From Olsenella timonensis (GTDB lineage Bacteria; Actinomycetota; Coriobacteriia; Coriobacteriales; Atopobiaceae): 64,000 nt of DNA. The notes under the pieces are model-generated. The model did not search any database. It was not told the DNA's origin and saw nothing but the letters and a program-made list of their open reading frames with translations. Position 1 is the stretch's first letter. Each line of letters begins with the position of its first letter. This document shows positions 23,286-31,495 of this stretch, piece by piece. A program made the translations under genes and the position numbers. The stretch lies in NCBI RefSeq assembly GCF_900119915.1, contig NZ_LT635455.1:1550001-1614000 (forward strand). Direction: 5' to 3'.

Positions 23286-23822
23286 TCAGAGCGACGCGCC
23301 CAGCTCAAACGCCTCGCGCAGGTGCGCCGAGGCGCGCGTCATGCCCGGCGTGCCGCAGCCGTAGCCGAGCACCTGCCCGCGGTCGCGCATGTTGAGGTAG
23401 CGGCAGAGCGTCTCGTAATGCGAGACGAGCGCGTCAAAGGTCCAGTCGTCGGCGTTCCACGCGTCGGCGAGAAGGACCGCGTCGAGCCGACGCGCCGCGA
23501 TCGCGGAGTTGTTCGCGCAGAACCGGTCGATAACGATCTTGAGCTGCGCCGTCATGCCGTAGTAGTAGAGCGGCGTGGCCAACGCGAGCAGGTCGGCGGA
23601 AAGGACCTTCTCGGTGATGGCGCCCATGCCGTCGCGCTGCACGCACGGGCGCGCTCCGTAGCCGCAGGCCACGCACCCCGCGCACGGGTGCACGCCCGCA
23701 TGCGCCACGTCGACGCGCTCCACCTCGTGGCCCGCCCGCCGCGCCCCGCGCGCGAACTCCTCCGCGAGCAAGGCCGTGGACCCGTCCCGGTTGGGACTCC
23801 CCTGCAGTATCAGGATTCTCAT
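23286..23822 (-). CDS. NADPH-dependent FMN reductase / iron-sulfur flavoprotein-like
   Basis: 178 residues. Starts with the flavin-phosphate loop of this family (LILQGSPNRDGSTALLAEEF), then HPCAGCVACGYGARPCVQRD, a Cys-rich loop typical of NAD(P)H-dependent FMN reductases from anaerobes, and TPLYYYGMTAQLKIVIDRF. It reduces FMN or a substrate with a bound flavin and may hold an Fe-S cluster through the Cys loop. It lies in the minus-strand redox cluster, 50 bases before the AKR-4Fe4S gene and 15 bases after the flavodoxin gene. Confidence 0.92.
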   Translation of the reverse strand: MRILILQGSPNRDGSTALLAEEFARGARRAGHEVERVDVAHAGVHPCAGCVACGYGARPCVQRDGMGAITEKVLSADLLALATPLYYYGMTAQLKIVIDRFCANNSAIAARRLDAVLLADAWNADDWTFDALVSHYETLCRYLNMRDRGQVLGYGCGTPGMTRASAHLREAFELGASL

Positions 23823-23836
23823 TGGCGACCTCCGCG

Positions 23837-24331
23837 CTACCGAACGACGGACGCGGCCCAGGTGCCGAGCGCGCCCTCGCCCATGCCGTTCACGAGCTTG
23901 GCGGGCAGCAGCGCGCCGGCGGAGGGGCACGCCGAGCGCAGCCTGCGGTCCGACCCGCCCGCACCCGAGCCTCCCGAGGTCGCGAACGGCACCACGGTCT
24001 TGCCCGAGAAGTCATACTGCCCCAGGAACGTGTCCACGATCGCCGGCTCGTGCCCCCACCAGATGGGGTAGCCCACAAAGACCGTGTCGTAGGCGTCCAT
24101 GTTGTCCACGCGGCTCTCCACCGCCGGCCGCGCGGAGGGGTCCCTCTCCTCAAGCGAGCTGCGGCTGCGCCGGTTGCGCCAGTCGAGGTCGGCCGTCGTG
24201 TAGGGCTCCTCGGGCACGATCTCAAAGAGGTCGGCACCCGCCGCCTGCGCGAGCGCCCTCGCCGCGCGCGCCGTGACCCCGCTCGCCGAGAAGTACGCGA
24301 CGAGCCTCTTGCCAGTACCGTTGCCAGTCAT
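23837..24331 (-). CDS. flavodoxin
   Basis: 164 residues. FMN-binding loop at the start (LVAYFSASGVTARAARALA), then the aromatic region FVGYPIWWGHEPAIVDTFL and TVVPFATSGGSGAGGSDRRL. The YPIWWG motif places it with the flavodoxins often encoded beside cyclophilin-like lipoproteins and aldo/keto reductases. It acts as a one- or two-electron carrier in the cytoplasm. Same strand as and close to the FMN reductase, so co-transcribed; the partner enzymes are inferred from the cluster. Confidence 0.92.
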   Translation of the reverse strand: MTGNGTGKRLVAYFSASGVTARAARALAQAAGADLFEIVPEEPYTTADLDWRNRRSRSSLEERDPSARPAVESRVDNMDAYDTVFVGYPIWWGHEPAIVDTFLGQYDFSGKTVVPFATSGGSGAGGSDRRLRSACPSAGALLPAKLVNGMGEGALGTWAASVVR

Positions 24332-24628
24332 GTCTGATCCTTTCTCCCTGCAGGAGTGAATGTGCCCTGCCCCCGCTACGCCAGGCCCAGGCCATCTGGT
24401 CGGGTGCCGCGGCGGCCTGGAGCAGGCTCCTTCTCGTCCGCATGTCCTTCTCCCCTCATCTTGCGCCGGTCTCGCGCACATTCCCGCCGACCATGTACGG
24501 CCCGTCGGTCCGCAGTCCTTCTCGTCACATCCCTGACCTGCTAATTTGTAGGCACCTTTCCTTCGGGGGCGTACACAGCCGCCATGTATGCGTTTGCTCG
24601 TCACGCAGCCGCCGCGCACCATCCCCCA
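24332..24628. other. non-coding gap with two CTTCTCG words
   Basis: About 300 bases without a convincing gene. It contains CCTTCTCGTC at about 24431 and again at about 24512, plus a near copy (CCTTCTCCCC) between them, and an AT-rich spot (CTGCTAATTTGTAGGCA) that may be a promoter remnant near 24537. The stretch CCTTTCCTTCGGGGGCG at 24555 resembles a degenerate stem. Nothing else is recognised. Confidence 0.4.
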
Positions 24629-25126
24629 CTACTGCGTCGGCGCAACCTCGATCGCGCCGCTGAGCCCGGCAATCGCATCCGCGCCGTCCACGACCTGCCC
24701 CAGCTCGTAGAGCGCACCGTTGGGCGAGAAGGACCCGTAGAACATCACCACGTCGCCCCACGGGGCGTAGTACGCGAGCGTCCCCGCCGCGCCCGTCTCG
24801 GCGAGCGGCGCATCTGTCACGTCGAGCTCCTCGGGCGGGTAGAAGACCTTCTCGTTGTCCGAGAAGTCCTCGATCTCCAGCGCCAGCGGCAGCTGGGCGA
24901 GAAGCGCGTCGGATGCGGGGCTGTCGTTGAGCTCGTAGGTGACCGTCGCATCCCCGCAGGTCACGGTTATGGTTCTCTCGTCGGCCATGGCATCCTCCTC
25001 CACTGGGGCGCCAACCGGGGCGCCCGTCGTCAGCGCGGCGTCGTCCTCCCCGCCCGCGCAGCCGCCCAGGAGCGCGCCGGCTCCCAGCGCAGCTGCCGCG
25101 GCGAGGAAGTTGCGACGACTCATCAT
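24629..25126 (-). CDS. cyclophilin-like domain lipoprotein with Tat-type signal
   Basis: 165 residues. The N-terminus MSRRNFLAAAAALGAGALLG has a twin-arginine-like RRNFL motif, a hydrophobic stretch and a lipobox ending in Cys near residue 23, so it is exported, possibly folded, and lipid-anchored. The mature part is a cyclophilin-like barrel (PF18050-like: ELNDSPASDALLAQLPLALE, EKVFYPPEELD, GDVVMFYG). Such proteins sit beside flavodoxins and AKRs and lack the prolyl-isomerase residues; role unknown. ATG 25126 or 25123. Confidence 0.88.
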   Translation of the reverse strand: MMSRRNFLAAAAALGAGALLGGCAGGEDDAALTTGAPVGAPVEEDAMADERTITVTCGDATVTYELNDSPASDALLAQLPLALEIEDFSDNEKVFYPPEELDVTDAPLAETGAAGTLAYYAPWGDVVMFYGSFSPNGALYELGQVVDGADAIAGLSGAIEVAPTQ

Positions 25127-25268
25127 GCCCGTGCCGCCCTGGCAAAGTCCGCGCACGGCCCGAGCGCGCTGCCGATGTTCCTTCGCATGATGGTTCCTTT
25201 CCCGATGGGTTCGCCATGGCGGCGAGAAGGGCGCGGGGCCGGGCGTTTCCGGCCCCGCGGGCCAAACG

Positions 25269-26444
25269 CTACAGGCTGGCGCGGAAGACCTCGATGACCT
25301 CGTCGCGGGAGAGCGGGTGGTAGCCGCCCTGCATGATGAGCGTGGAGTCCGCCAGTCCCTCGAGCATGGACTCGTCGGCGCCGAGCTCGGAGATGCTCAT
25401 CACGCAGCCGATCTCGCGCATCCAGGCCTCCATCGCATCAAGGCCTGCGGCAGCAAGCTCCTCGGCGCTCCTGCCCTCCGGCGAGATCCCCCACACGCTC
25501 GTGGCGAAGCGCGCGAACTTCTCGACGCCGTAGGGCATGATAAGGCGGTAGTACGGAAGCGCCACGGCAGAGAGCGTCATGCCGTGCGTGGCGTCGGTGT
25601 GGGCGCCCACGGCCTGGCCGAGCATGTGGACCTCCCAGTCCGTGGCCTTTCCGCAGGCCACCAGCGTATTGAGCGCCCAGGTGGCGCACCACATGATGTT
25701 GGAGCGCGCCTCGTAGTCATGCGCGTCGCGCACCGCCGCGCGGCTCACGGCGACGAGGCTGCGCATGAGGCCCTCGGCCAGGTAGTCGGAGGTGTTGTCG
25801 TCGGTGCCCGAGAAGTATTGCTCGGTGATGTGGTTCATGATGTCGAAGATCCCGGCGACCATCTGGTAGCGCGGCAGCGTGTAGGTGAACTCCGGATTGA
25901 GGACCGCGAACCCGGGAAACACGTCCGGGTTGGCGAAGACGTGGCCCACCTTCATCTTGGCCTCGTGGTTGGTGATGACCGAGCCGCAGTTCATCTCGGA
26001 GCCGGTGCCCACCATCGTGAGCACGCTGCCCACCGGCACGACCTCGCACGTGGGCTCGTCAAAGTCCACCCAGTACTTCTGCCAGGGGTCCACGTCCTCC
26101 GGCAGGTTGACGGAGACGGCCACGCCCTTGGCGTAGTCGATGCAGGAGCCGCCGCCCACGGCCAGGATCAGGTCCACGTGGTTCTCGCGCGCGATGGCGA
26201 CGCCCTCGCGGAGCTTCTCGACCGTGGGGTTGGGCATGACGCCCGCATCCTCGACCACGGTCTTGCCCGCCGCCGCGAGCGCCTCCATTACCTGGTCGTA
26301 GATGCCGTTCCTCTTGATGGAACCGCCGCCGTAGACGAGCTGCACCACCGGGCCGTAGGCCGCGAGCTCGCCTGCGAGCGAGGTCATGGCGTCCTTGCCG
26401 AAGATGAGCTTGGTGGGGTTGTGGTACGTGAAGTTGCCGAGCAT
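25269..26444 (-). CDS. iron-containing alcohol dehydrogenase, YqhD/BDH type
   Basis: 391 residues, group III Fe-dependent alcohol dehydrogenase that reduces aldehydes with NADPH. Motifs: cofactor site GGGSIKRNG (near 40) and AVGGGSCIDYAKG (near 97), metal ligands in GIFDIMNHITEQY, TDWEVHMLGQ and GAHTDATHGMTLS. It is most like E. coli YqhD and clostridial butanol dehydrogenases, which detoxify methylglyoxal and short aldehydes. The divergent TetR gene is 137 bases away with two operators between them, so this gene is its likely target. Confidence 0.94.
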   Translation of the reverse strand: MLGNFTYHNPTKLIFGKDAMTSLAGELAAYGPVVQLVYGGGSIKRNGIYDQVMEALAAAGKTVVEDAGVMPNPTVEKLREGVAIARENHVDLILAVGGGSCIDYAKGVAVSVNLPEDVDPWQKYWVDFDEPTCEVVPVGSVLTMVGTGSEMNCGSVITNHEAKMKVGHVFANPDVFPGFAVLNPEFTYTLPRYQMVAGIFDIMNHITEQYFSGTDDNTSDYLAEGLMRSLVAVSRAAVRDAHDYEARSNIMWCATWALNTLVACGKATDWEVHMLGQAVGAHTDATHGMTLSAVALPYYRLIMPYGVEKFARFATSVWGISPEGRSAEELAAAGLDAMEAWMREIGCVMSISELGADESMLEGLADSTLIMQGGYHPLSRDEVIEVFRASL

Positions 26445-26480
26445 GCCGCTCCTTCCGTCGCTCCTGTCGATGCGTATAGA

Positions 26481-26498
26481 TTACGTGACGTCACGTAA
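26481..26498. promoter_or_regulatory. 18-bp perfect palindromic operator
   Basis: TTACGTGACGTCACGTAA, a perfect palindrome in the divergent region between the YqhD-type dehydrogenase and the TetR gene, 37 bases upstream of the dehydrogenase start. This is the size and symmetry bound by TetR-family dimers, so it is the best candidate site for the adjacent regulator. Confidence 0.8.
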
Positions 26499-26507
26499 CT
26501 TGTAAAG

Positions 26508-26530
26508 AGATAATTGACGCGGAATTATCT
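26508..26530. promoter_or_regulatory. second inverted repeat in the TetR/yqhD divergent region
   Basis: Arms AGATAATT and AATTATCT are exact complements separated by 7 bases. This AT-rich repeat lies 51 bases before the TetR start and 10 bases from the perfect palindrome, so it may be a second operator or include promoter elements for TetR. Confidence 0.65.
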
Positions 26531-26581
26531 AATTCAGCAGCCCTGCGCTATACTGCTTGCAACTGACAGCACGGAGGTACC

Positions 26582-27223
26582 ATGGCCGAGTTCATACGGG
26601 CGCGCAGCGCCGAGCAGAAAGAGCAGCGCCTCGACGAGATCAAGGGCGCCGTGCGGCGCCAGTTTGCCGAGCGGCCCTACCACGAGATCACGCTCACCAC
26701 GATCGCCGAGGAGCTTGGCTGGTCGCGCGCCAACCTCTACAAGTACGTGACCACCAAGGAGGAGGTCTTCCTGCTGCTCACGCAGGACGAGATGGCCGCG
26801 TACTTCGACGCCCTGCTCACCGCCCTCCCCGAGGGCTGCGGCTTCTCCCGCGAGACCACGGCCGAGGTCTGGGCGGGCATCACCAACGCGCACCAGGAGT
26901 ACTTCCGCATGGGCGACATCCTCTCCACGATCATCGAGACGAACGTCACGGTGGAGCGCCTCGCGGACTTCAAGCGAGCCTACTACGGGCATGTCGCGCG
27001 CATGACGGAGCGCCTCCCGCGCATCCTTGGCATGCGCCCGGAGCGCGTGGGCTCCCTCCTCATGGCCGTCTACTACCACGCCGTGGGCTTCGTGAGCGGC
27101 TGCTGGACGAACCCCCTCATCAGCCAGGCGCTCGAGCTCGCCGGCATCGAGCGGCCCGCGGTGGACTTCCGGGCCGAGATGCGCGACTTCATCGGGATGT
27201 GCCTCGACCACTACGCGGACTAG
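26582..27223 (+). CDS. TetR-family regulator of the redox cluster
   Basis: 213 residues. Complete TetR helix-turn-helix: EIKGAVRRQFAERPYHEITL then TIAEELGWSRANLYKYVTTK. The C-terminal part (VYYHAVGFVSGCWTNP) resembles regulators such as those controlling aldehyde reductases. Divergent from the YqhD-type dehydrogenase, with two palindromes between them. It probably represses itself and the minus-strand cluster that starts with the dehydrogenase, released by an electrophile; the inducer is not known from sequence. Confidence 0.92.
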   Translation: MAEFIRARSAEQKEQRLDEIKGAVRRQFAERPYHEITLTTIAEELGWSRANLYKYVTTKEEVFLLLTQDEMAAYFDALLTALPEGCGFSRETTAEVWAGITNAHQEYFRMGDILSTIIETNVTVERLADFKRAYYGHVARMTERLPRILGMRPERVGSLLMAVYYHAVGFVSGCWTNPLISQALELAGIERPAVDFRAEMRDFIGMCLDHYAD

Positions 27224-27269
27224 CCTCGCACGGCGAGAAGGGCCGCGTCTTCACAGGGGCGAGCGCCGC

Positions 27270-28418
27270 CTAGCAGCCGAAGAGCCCCGCAGCCACGGCC
27301 ATGCGCTCCGCCACGTGCACGCCGAAGGGGCAGCGCCCCTCGCACGCCCGGCACGCGATGCAGTCCGCCGCCGTCGCGCCGAGGGCGCGGTAGTGTTCCC
27401 GCAGCGAGTCCGGCACCGCGTCGTAGGAGCTCGCCAGGTCGAGGAACTTGTTGACCGAGGCGATGTCGATCCCGCGCGGGCATGGGGCGCAGTGGCCGCA
27501 GTAGGTGCAGCTCCCCAGGTAGGCGTGGCGCGGGGCACCGGCGAGCACGCTTGCGTAGTCCTTCTCGGCGTCCGACGCACCCTCGTAGGCAACGGCCTCG
27601 GCAACGTGCTCGGGCGTGGAGAAGCCCACCATCACGCTCGCCACCGCCGGGCGCGTGAGCGCGTAGTGCAGGCACTGCACCGGGGTGAGCGCCACGCCGA
27701 AGGGTGACTGCGTCGCGTCGAAGAGCCGGCCGCCCATGTAGCCCTTCATGACCGTGATGCCGGTGCCCGTCTCCTCCGCGAGCGCATAGAGCTCGGCGCG
27801 CTCCGGCGTCATGCCGTCGGCGGCCGCGGCCTCGCCGCGCTCGTCGAAGTAGGCGTCGAGGTCGTCCGTGGCGGGCATCATGTCAAAGGCCGGGTTCACC
27901 GAGAAGAGGATCATCTCGACCTCCGGGCTCAGCACGGCAAGGCGCGCCACCTCGGGGTTGTGCGTGGAGAGCCCCACGTGACGGACGGTGCCGGCGGCGC
28001 GCAGCTCGCGCACGTAGCCCATGAAGGGGCTGTCCCCCATGAGCTCCTCGAACTCGGCGGGCCGGTCCACGTAGTGGATCATGCCGAGGTCCATGTAGTC
28101 GGTGTGGAAGCGCTCGAGAAGGTCCTCGAAGGCGGGGCGCACCTGCTCGAGGTCGCGCGTGCGCACGTACTGCCCGCCCTGCCACGTGGAGCCGAGGTGC
28201 CCCTGGATGACCCAGCGCTCGCGACGGCCGAGAAGGGCGTCACCGAGGTTGGAACGGCGCGTGGGGTCGGGCATCCAGCAGTCGAGCACGTTGACGCCCG
28301 ACGCCTCCGCCGCGTCCACCACGGAGCGCGCCTGCTCGGCGGTGCCGTCCATCCACTCGCCGCCAAAGCCGATCTCGCTCACCCTGAGGCCCGTCCGTCC
28401 CAGCTCCCGATAGCGCAT
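27270..28418 (-). CDS. aldo/keto reductase-like barrel with C-terminal 4Fe-4S module (second copy)
   Basis: 382 residues, paralogue of 22139-23236 by layout. AKR-like barrel at 1-290 (starting YRELGRTGLRVSEIGFGGEW), in which the Lys of the AKR tetrad is replaced (VIQGHLGS) and the Tyr region reads LDCWMPDPTRR; MIHYVDR keeps the His. Residues about 320-370 hold two Cys motifs, CTYCGHCAPCP and CIACRACEGRCP. It probably does redox chemistry with two Fe-S clusters rather than simple NADPH carbonyl reduction. ATG 28418 has AGGAGGGG. Confidence 0.9.
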   Translation of the reverse strand: MRYRELGRTGLRVSEIGFGGEWMDGTAEQARSVVDAAEASGVNVLDCWMPDPTRRSNLGDALLGRRERWVIQGHLGSTWQGGQYVRTRDLEQVRPAFEDLLERFHTDYMDLGMIHYVDRPAEFEELMGDSPFMGYVRELRAAGTVRHVGLSTHNPEVARLAVLSPEVEMILFSVNPAFDMMPATDDLDAYFDERGEAAAADGMTPERAELYALAEETGTGITVMKGYMGGRLFDATQSPFGVALTPVQCLHYALTRPAVASVMVGFSTPEHVAEAVAYEGASDAEKDYASVLAGAPRHAYLGSCTYCGHCAPCPRGIDIASVNKFLDLASSYDAVPDSLREHYRALGATAADCIACRACEGRCPFGVHVAERMAVAAGLFGC

Positions 28419-28483
28419 TCCAGCCCCCTCCTCGTGCCGTCGTCGTGAGCCCATCGTAGCGCGAGGGGCGGCGCGCGCCGCGC

Positions 28484-29728
28484 TCACCCCTCCGCGCGGC
28501 CGCCACGGCGCAGCCAGACGGCCACCGCGGCCGTCGCGGCGGCGGCGAGTGCGGCGACGGCCCACGCCGGCACGTGGTCGAAGGCGGCACCGTAGGACAG
28601 CTGCCCGAGCGGGGCCGCGAGGTTGGCGAGCGTCATCGCGAGCGACATCACCTTGCCCGTGAGGGTCTCGGGCGCCTCGCGCTGCAGGTAGGACGTAGCC
28701 ACGATCGAGAGCGCCATGCAGAAGGCCATGGAGACCAAGTAGCAGACGACCAGCCCCGCGTACGCGCCCAGGGCCGGGAGCGGGACCGCCAGCACGACCG
28801 CGATCGCCGCGATGCCGAGAGCCACGGCGCCGAGCAGCCCGGGCACGCTGCGGAGGCCGAGCCCGCCCGGGCGCAGCGCCACCACGGCGCCGCCGACGAG
28901 ACCGCCCACCGCGAGCGCCGCCTGCAGCGCGCCGAGCAGCTGGCTCGGCAGGGCGAGCGTCTGCGTGACCACGTACGACGACCCCACGTTGAAGAAGGAG
29001 GACCCGAAGAGGTTCACGAGCGTCGCTGCCGCGATGACGCGCCACATGACGGGCCTCGACCGCAGGAAGCCGAGCGCCTCGCCGAGGTCGCCGCGGGCCG
29101 TGGCGAGCGCCCCGGCGGTGCGCGCGGGCGGCTCGTAGGGCACGCGCACCAAGACGATCGCCACCGCCGCCGACGCCGCGAAGCACGCCGCGGACACGAC
29201 GACGATGGGCTCCAGGCCGCAGAAACCGTAGACGATCCCGCCCACGACCGGCCCTCCTATGCCGGTGAGCATTCCCACCTGGTTGGTCACGGCCACCGCC
29301 TGCTCGAGGCGCTCGGGCGCGACCAGGAGCGGCATCGCCGACTGCGCGCAGGGCTGGTAGAGCGCCTGGGCGGCGAAGGCGGCCATGAGGGCGGTCACGG
29401 TCGCCGGCACGAGCGCGGGCGTGTCGGCCAGCACGAGATAGGCGACGAGCCCCGCGGCGAGCGCGAGGTCGCACGCCGCCATCACGGAGCGCTTGCGCGT
29501 GCGGTCGGCGATCACGCCCCCGACGGGGGCGAGGGCGAGGTACGGCACGTTGCCGAGTGCGACGACCGTACCGTAGAGCGTGCCCGACCCCGTGAGGCCC
29601 AGCAGGTGGAGCGGCAGCACGAACTGCAGGATCTCCATGCCGAGCAGCGAGAGGGTCTGGGTGGCCATGATGGCCGCGAAGCCCGGCGTGAACAGGCGAG
29701 ATTGTCTCGTTCTTGTCGTCTTGCCCAT
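28484..29728 (-). CDS. MFS efflux transporter
   Basis: About 414 residues, twelve hydrophobic helices. The first loop (GNVPYLALAPVGGVIADRTRKRSVM) is the MFS motif A of the MefA/TetV-like MFS_3 efflux group, and LYQPCAQSAMPLLV is a usual motif in helix 4. The substrate is unknown. The start is MGK at 29728, with AAAGGAAG before it; an ATG five codons earlier is possible. A TetR gene lies upstream on the same strand, separated by a terminator, and half-sites at both promoters match, so it is probably regulated by that protein. Confidence 0.88.
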   Translation of the reverse strand: MGKTTRTRQSRLFTPGFAAIMATQTLSLLGMEILQFVLPLHLLGLTGSGTLYGTVVALGNVPYLALAPVGGVIADRTRKRSVMAACDLALAAGLVAYLVLADTPALVPATVTALMAAFAAQALYQPCAQSAMPLLVAPERLEQAVAVTNQVGMLTGIGGPVVGGIVYGFCGLEPIVVVSAACFAASAAVAIVLVRVPYEPPARTAGALATARGDLGEALGFLRSRPVMWRVIAAATLVNLFGSSFFNVGSSYVVTQTLALPSQLLGALQAALAVGGLVGGAVVALRPGGLGLRSVPGLLGAVALGIAAIAVVLAVPLPALGAYAGLVVCYLVSMAFCMALSIVATSYLQREAPETLTGKVMSLAMTLANLAAPLGQLSYGAAFDHVPAWAVAALAAAATAAVAVWLRRGGRAEG

Positions 29729-29740
29729 GTTTCTTCCTTT

Positions 29741-29759
29741 CATACGTTCGGTTGGTATG
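29741..29759. promoter_or_regulatory. operator half-sites before the MFS gene
   Basis: CATAC and GTATG arms 9 bases apart; the right arm continues as GTATGTAT, the same 8 bases found in the operator in front of the TetR gene at 30596-30612. It lies 13 bases before the MFS start. It is likely the binding site of the adjacent TetR protein. Confidence 0.55.
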
Positions 29760-29777
29760 TATATTGTCGGAAAGAAA

Positions 29778-29794
29778 GGCCGCACGCTGCGGCC
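29778..29794 (-). terminator. intrinsic terminator after the TetR gene
   Basis: On the minus strand GGCCGC-agcgt-GCGGCC is followed by TTTCTTT, a compact GC stem with T-run, 41 bases after the TetR stop and before the MFS promoter. It would separate the two transcripts. It is one of the few classic terminators in the window. Confidence 0.8.
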
Positions 29795-29834
29795 CTCCCC
29801 ACTCAGGCGAGCGTAGGCGTCCCCGGCGGTTGCC

Positions 29835-30566
29835 TCAACCAACCCCCGGTTGCCCCTTGGACCCGCAACCGTCGGGCGCCCCGTCGTCCTTGTCCAGCTT
29901 CCAGCTCTGCCACGGGACGCCTCCCCCCATCGCATCCAGACGCTCGGACGAGAGCGCCTCCCAGTCCGCCATGTCGACGCCGAGCGCGTGCATGACGCGC
30001 AGGAACACCTCGACGCGCCGCTCGTAGGCGCCCTCGTCCTCCAGCGGGTTGAACAGCGGCACCATCCAGAGGTTCGCGAGCAGGAGCATCACCTCCGCCG
30101 TCTCGCGCGGGTGCGTCGCCGTGACGGAGCCGTCCGCGACACCCTCCCGGATCGCCGGCTCGATGAAGTCGTGCGCAAGCTCGAAGAGGTCGAGGTACTC
30201 GCGGGCGAGCAGACGCGCGCTTTGGATGGGGTCGGGAGAGGGGCGCATGGCGCCCCACAGCTCGGCGGAGGGGCCGGCCGCGGACGCCTCGTCGAGGGCG
30301 CGGATCTTCTCGAGGCCGCTCAGGCCGCGGTCCGCCAGGATCTCCTTGGTGCGCGCGACGAGAGGCTCGTTGGCGCGCTCGAAGACCGCCTCGAAGATCT
30401 CCTCCTTGCTCTTGAAGTGGTGGTAGACGGCGCCCTTGGTGAGCCCGCCGAGCCCGTCGACGATGTCGGCCATCGTGGTGTGCTCGTAGCCGCGCGTGCA
30501 GAACAGCTCCTCCGCCACGTCGAGGATGCGCCTGACGGTCTCCTCGGGATGCGGGTTGCGTGCCAT
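29835..30566 (-). CDS. TetR/AcrR-family regulator of the MFS gene
   Basis: 243 residues. The N-terminal helix-turn-helix is intact (RILDVAEELFCTRGYEHTTM, then IVDGLGGLTKGAVYHHF). The ligand domain is of the AcrR type with no clear ligand, and the last 20 residues are polar and Gly-rich. ATG 30566 is 30 bases from the palindrome at 30596-30612. Control of its own gene and of the MFS pump downstream is inferred from matching sites. Confidence 0.92.
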   Translation of the reverse strand: MARNPHPEETVRRILDVAEELFCTRGYEHTTMADIVDGLGGLTKGAVYHHFKSKEEIFEAVFERANEPLVARTKEILADRGLSGLEKIRALDEASAAGPSAELWGAMRPSPDPIQSARLLAREYLDLFELAHDFIEPAIREGVADGSVTATHPRETAEVMLLLANLWMVPLFNPLEDEGAYERRVEVFLRVMHALGVDMADWEALSSERLDAMGGGVPWQSWKLDKDDGAPDGCGSKGQPGVG

Positions 30567-30595
30567 GTCCCCCTCCGTTCCTCTCGGTGAGAGAA

Positions 30596-30612
30596 ACATA
30601 CCATGAGTATGT
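30596..30612. promoter_or_regulatory. 17-bp palindromic operator before the TetR gene
   Basis: ACATAC-catga-GTATGT, a perfect 6-bp inverted repeat followed by AT to give GTATGTAT, shared with the MFS promoter site. It is 30 bases upstream of the TetR start, consistent with autorepression. Confidence 0.7.
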
Positions 30613-30669
30613 ATCAGCGACAAGGCAACGGCTGCGTCGCGCTCAGGATTCTGGGGTAGCCGCGCTCCC

Positions 30670-31173
30670 TCACGAGCCGAACGAGAAGAGCGCGGCGCTC
30701 GCGCCGGCCTCTCTCCAGGCGGCGAGCGCCCCGAGGCGCTCCACCGTCGACGGGGCGAGCGGCTCCGGAAGCGCGTCGGGCGGGAACCAGCCCACCGCGA
30801 GGCTCTCGTCGTCGCCCACGCGCGGCACGGCGCAGCCGCCCTCCGCAAGCCGGCACGCGAACATGAGGTCCAGGTACTGCGTGCGGTCGCCGTTGGCGTA
30901 GACGGTCTCGTGGCGCTGCGCCGCCACGCGGACCAGGCCCGTGGGCACCACGTCCACGCCCGTCTCCTCCGCGACCTCGCGGATCACGGTGTCCGCCGGC
31001 TCCTCGCCCGGCTCGTTGATGCCGTAGACGAGGGCCCACTCCCCGGTGTCGGAGCGCCGGCCCAGGAGCACGCGCCCCTCTCCGTCCTCCACGTAGGCGG
31101 TCACGCCGATGAGCCACAGCAGGTCGTGGCCGATCTTCTCGCGCAGGCGCAGGATGAACTCAGGGGTCGCCAT
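30670..31173 (-). CDS. Nudix hydrolase
   Basis: 167 residues. Complete Nudix box: the G at position about 52 then E and REVAEETGVDV (G-x5-E-x7-R-E-x2-E-E-x-G). The N-terminal half (LLWLIGVTAYVEDGEGRVLL) and YLDLMFACRL suit ADP-ribose or NDP-sugar type hydrolases. It removes nucleoside diphosphate compounds; which one cannot be stated. Followed on the same strand side by the TetR gene, with a 100-base gap. ATG 31173 is 16 bases from the small membrane-protein stop. Confidence 0.92.
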   Translation of the reverse strand: MATPEFILRLREKIGHDLLWLIGVTAYVEDGEGRVLLGRRSDTGEWALVYGINEPGEEPADTVIREVAEETGVDVVPTGLVRVAAQRHETVYANGDRTQYLDLMFACRLAEGGCAVPRVGDDESLAVGWFPPDALPEPLAPSTVERLGALAAWREAGASAALFSFGS

Positions 31174-31188
31174 GGTCCTCTCGACCCC

Positions 31189-31392
31189 CTACCAGCGGTC
31201 GTCGCGGTCGCGACGGTCGGGGAAGTCGATGTGGATCCTGCCGCCGCGCACGAAGAACCAGATGGCCACGATCACGAAGATCGCCGGCAGCATGGACAGT
31301 GCCCCGGCTACGATGTTGACCAGAAACGAGATCACGAGCGAGACGACGAACGCGACGAGCAGCAGCGCGAGGAGCGCACCAACGATCTGCAT
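31189..31392 (-). CDS. 67-residue membrane peptide
   Basis: 67 residues with two hydrophobic stretches (MQIVGALLALLLVAFVVSLV and the one ending AIFVIVAIWFFV) and a short basic/acidic tail RIHIDFPDRRDRDDRW. No family recognised; small membrane proteins of this kind are often conserved within a genus only. It precedes the Nudix gene with 15 bases between, so the two may be one operon. A start ATG with GGGAGG upstream supports it as real. Confidence 0.65.
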   Translation of the reverse strand: MQIVGALLALLLVAFVVSLVISFLVNIVAGALSMLPAIFVIVAIWFFVRGGRIHIDFPDRRDRDDRW

Positions 31393-31495
31393 CAGACCTC
31401 CCGTGAACGACTTTCCCTGATTGTACCCCGCAGATGAGACGCGCCGTCCGCGGGGTCGTCCTGGCGCCCGACCGGGCGTCAGGGGGCCACGCGAG

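Noticed and set aside
24332-24628. Small genes in the gap before the cyclophilin-like lipoprotein
   Set aside because: The short frames on both strands lack ribosome sites and have skewed Arg/Pro/Ser composition.
8355-28418. The four AKR-like genes as one repeated element
   Set aside because: Two are ordinary AKRs and two are the Fe-S type; the flanks are unrelated, so this is gene-family expansion rather than a DNA repeat.
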